The position numbers were made by a program, and so were the translations under genes. The notes beneath the pieces were generated by a model. It did no database searches and was not told the DNA's origin. It saw nothing but the letters and a program-made list of their open reading frames with translations. Positions 4,801-5,766 of a DNA stretch of 5,766 nt are shown piece by piece (positions within the stretch are counted from its first letter, which is position 1; every line of letters starts with the position of its first letter). Origin of the DNA: an uncultured Clostridia bacterium (GTDB lineage: Bacteria > Bacillota > Clostridia > Oscillospirales > Acutalibacteraceae); contig CAMBNE010000082.1 of the NCBI GenBank assembly GCA_945868935.1, forward strand, positions 1 to 5,766, written 5' to 3'.

Positions 4801-5766
4801 CCGAAGTTGTCGGAACAGAACGAGCACTAACCCATGCGCCTATGCTGAAAACATCGCCCTTTTCGCCCGCAACGGTAATATTCTGCTGAATTCCTCGGTA
4901 TTTATCGCTGACAGAACCGCCTACGGAAAACGAATTTGAAAAATCCGACACACCGCTCGTAACAGATATACTGCCCGTTGAAGTCCAGGCATAGGTACTG
5001 CTGCCGGCGTCGCTGTTTTGCAAAAGGTTATAACTGCTTGCACCCATTCCCTTTTCAAATTGGAAGTTATCCGCATAAAAAGTACCGTAAGCATTGGGTT
5101 CCAAGCCGCAGAAAAGTCGAATTTTATCACCCGGATCTACTGTGACACTTACTGTAAATCGTTGCCAATCTTCTGTTTTGGTAACGCTTTCTGCTTTAAT
5201 ATAATCAACAGCTCCGCTATCATCCCACTTTTTAATTCCTATGGATGTTCCGCCGTTTGAAAGCGTATTATTGTCGGTGGTTATGTATCCCGAAAATGTG
5301 TAATCTCCTGGCGTGAGTGACAGGTAGTCGGCTGTAATCAAGCTATCTCCCAAGCCATTAACAGCTCTTGTAAATTCAACGGCATTATTATCAAGATAGC
5401 CACGATTTGTATTGATTGTAGCGCTGGAACTTGCATCACTGTTATACGCCGTAAAATATAACATTCCGTCCCTGAAACCCTGATTTTTAATAAGATTTGT
5501 AACGGACTTAATAACTTTAGACTGCGAAACGACCTTGTTATTCATAAGGCTTGTCTTGCTGTTTGTTCCATTGCTGTTCTGATAGTCAAAATACTGAGCT
5601 TCGCCGTCTTTGTTAGAAACAATGCCGATATTTTGACCGAAGTTATTAAACTGATAAGTATATGTGTTATCGGTTATTATATTGTTGTTTACTGCGTGCT
5701 GCGCTTGTACGGTTGTTTCGTTAGGATAATATGCAAACTGATAACGAACCGGCAAATTTCCGTTGA
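1883..5766 (-). CDS. Rhs/YD-repeat secreted protein with lectin domains, N-terminus outside window, C-terminal tip lost
   Basis: The frame enters from the right edge (at least 1,293 codons) and ends at TGA 1883-1885; residue numbers here count from the codon at 5753-5755, which is internal and not a true start. Order: short YD-like start (about 1-80); two beta-sandwich, carbohydrate-binding-like modules (about 85-235 with FYADNFQFEKG, and 241-395); YD repeats (398-475, e.g. QTYTYDNNGNIVS); a ricin-type beta-trefoil lectin (about 484-630; QQW at 522-524, QKW at 623-625); many YD repeats (640-1150, e.g. TYEYDSLGNITSIYDG); and the Rhs core (1205-1281), ending YYLSSRYYNPEL. In this family the YD repeats form a shell enclosing a variable C-terminal toxin, which follows the core after a GRF motif. 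Here the frame instead reads YNTGDGSVC, encoded by the REP sequence, and stops. The family is exported (WapA-like in Gram-positives), but no signal peptide is visible because the N-terminus is missing. The product is probably toxin-less; adhesion through the lectin modules could persist. Confidence 0.9.
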   Translation of the reverse strand, partial: NGNLPVRYQFAYYPNETTVQAQHAVNNNIITDNTYTYQFNNFGQNIGIVSNKDGEAQYFDYQNSNGTNSKTSLMNNKVVSQSKVIKSVTNLIKNQGFRDGMLYFTAYNSDASSSATINTNRGYLDNNAVEFTRAVNGLGDSLITADYLSLTPGDYTFSGYITTDNNTLSNGGTSIGIKKWDDSGAVDYIKAESVTKTEDWQRFTVSVTVDPGDKIRLFCGLEPNAYGTFYADNFQFEKGMGASSYNLLQNSDAGSSTYAWTSTGSISVTSGVSDFSNSFSVGGSVSDKYRGIQQNITVAGEKGDVFSIGAWVSARSVPTTSGLKPNTPKFGVALHFYNSAGQKVGVKEIDANPEVTSWQFVSGKAIAPDNYSHVCFETYYYNNANRVCTTGAFCYKEEFGQTYTYDNNGNIVSSVDLAKSNSTFGYQGNNLAGMLNPSGSSYLYSYDNSNNINTAFSSDGLKYYLEYDEKGNLTRTATKGVNVTHNEIDTTKKYAIVNQLTSYVLDKGNDGDVVNHSYSNISNLQQWEFERIDSGIYKIKLNGEYLYVENGSSEVGAKLKLRSQNTDSYAFKFVVVPTGDGAFVISTVASPGMSYYLDSTDGSSFSAELNSVITQRPLRTPKNTSQKWYLIEDYSSNESEKKKLYSSATYTEKGDYLKTQTDQAGNTTTYNYDTVNGTLSSVTNAAGNTTTYSYDPDNNNLLSVSAGGHTNTYSYNNDRLAEINVNNSTHYKFNYDKFGRTVSTTVGNETNSVILSALEYDQKGLMTKQTYGNNDYISFAYDSLDRLAEKSYNDRNNNCVAKKQYLYGNDGNIAVTVDFASNSYTRYNYDLSGRTASIREYSGTDVSSNIPISYTEYKYADKTNYLTNVKHFSPIGTQNIAYKYGNVNNGEMPDQVYSVSWNGVEKVTNKFDSLSRLSKRTVNGLATNYTYKDLEGNQTTTLVKSIETVGITHTYEYDSLGNITSIYDGSKTTTYKYDALNQLVRADNPYENKTHIYTYENGNITEDKVYQYTVGTSEPSDLKYTVKYSYSDKKWADVLTGVEKVYPQNSVNAISLEQEETPEIVTRLLGENAQRYDMKSRLLPNGGISVTNVSGNYSKVESDEIGNITSYDGFNYTWVGRQLKSVSQVGNPSVGATYSYNSDGQRIGKNITLDDGETYDYDYYYNGDILAGYRLVITKSDGSSTTHNVAFMYDENGEAFGIDINGKEYFYVKNAQNDVIAIVNSNNETVVLYQYDSWGKLLSCEDTSENDIVSFINPYTYRGYYYDSDTQLYYLSSRYYNPELYNTGDGSVC
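1885..1909 (-). repeat. REP palindrome, right copy, inverted
   Basis: Read on the minus strand this is the same 25-base palindrome as the left copies, with one change: G instead of C at position 19 (CTGTGTGTT for CTCTGTGTT), which puts a mismatch in the stem. Its orientation is opposite to the left pair, so the transposase is framed by inverted copies. It encodes the last residues of the Rhs frame (NTGDGSVC), and the Rhs stop TGA overlaps its edge. Confidence 0.88.

Noticed and set aside
4921..5260. Two further overlapping frames (minus 4921-5130, plus 5018-5260) within the Rhs binding modules
   Set aside because: Both are alternative-frame shadows of well-supported Rhs coding sequence.

Overview
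The window looks like chromosomal DNA from a moderately AT-rich Gram-positive anaerobe, most likely class Clostridia (Ruminococcus/Oscillospiraceae-like). This is inferred from the tRNA sequences with encoded CCA, strong hairpin/T-tract terminators, the codon style, and the type of YD-repeat protein present. Genus cannot be fixed from the sequence alone.

Layout. Positions 1-360 (+) hold the C-terminal 119 residues of a GPH-family (MelB-like) sugar:cation symporter, followed by a good terminator (373-406). A consensus sigma-A promoter (TTGACA, 17 bp, TATAAT; 516-544) then drives a two-gene tRNA unit: a CAT-anticodon tRNA (564-640) and tRNA-Trp (660-735), closed by a 14-bp perfect terminator (740-777). 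Positions 778-1038 have no intact gene. They hold a decayed minus-strand reading frame (about 785-910) broken by two short tandem duplications, and an orphan plus-strand terminator hairpin (964-995).

Positions 1039-1909 form a REP/RAYT element: two perfect tandem 26-bp palindromic REP units, a minus-strand HUH/Y1 tyrosine transposase (1094-1849, REP-associated family), and one inverted REP copy at 1885-1909. The rest (1883-5766, minus strand) is a very large Rhs/YD-repeat secreted protein, open at the right edge of the window. It carries two beta-sandwich, carbohydrate-binding-like modules, a ricin-type lectin domain set between YD repeats, and the conserved Rhs core. Its reading frame runs straight into the REP sequence right after the core motif RYYNPEL, so the variable C-terminal (normally toxin) tip is absent and replaced by eight REP-encoded residues.

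How it fits together. The left part is ordinary housekeeping (transport, tRNAs). The right part is an accessory polymorphic-toxin/adhesin-type locus that a REP/RAYT element appears to have capped at the core/tip junction. The transposase frame is in phase with the Rhs frame, with one TGA between them. I see no wholly new system. The most interesting points are the exact position of the truncation, the embedded lectin domain, and the decayed frame next to the element.
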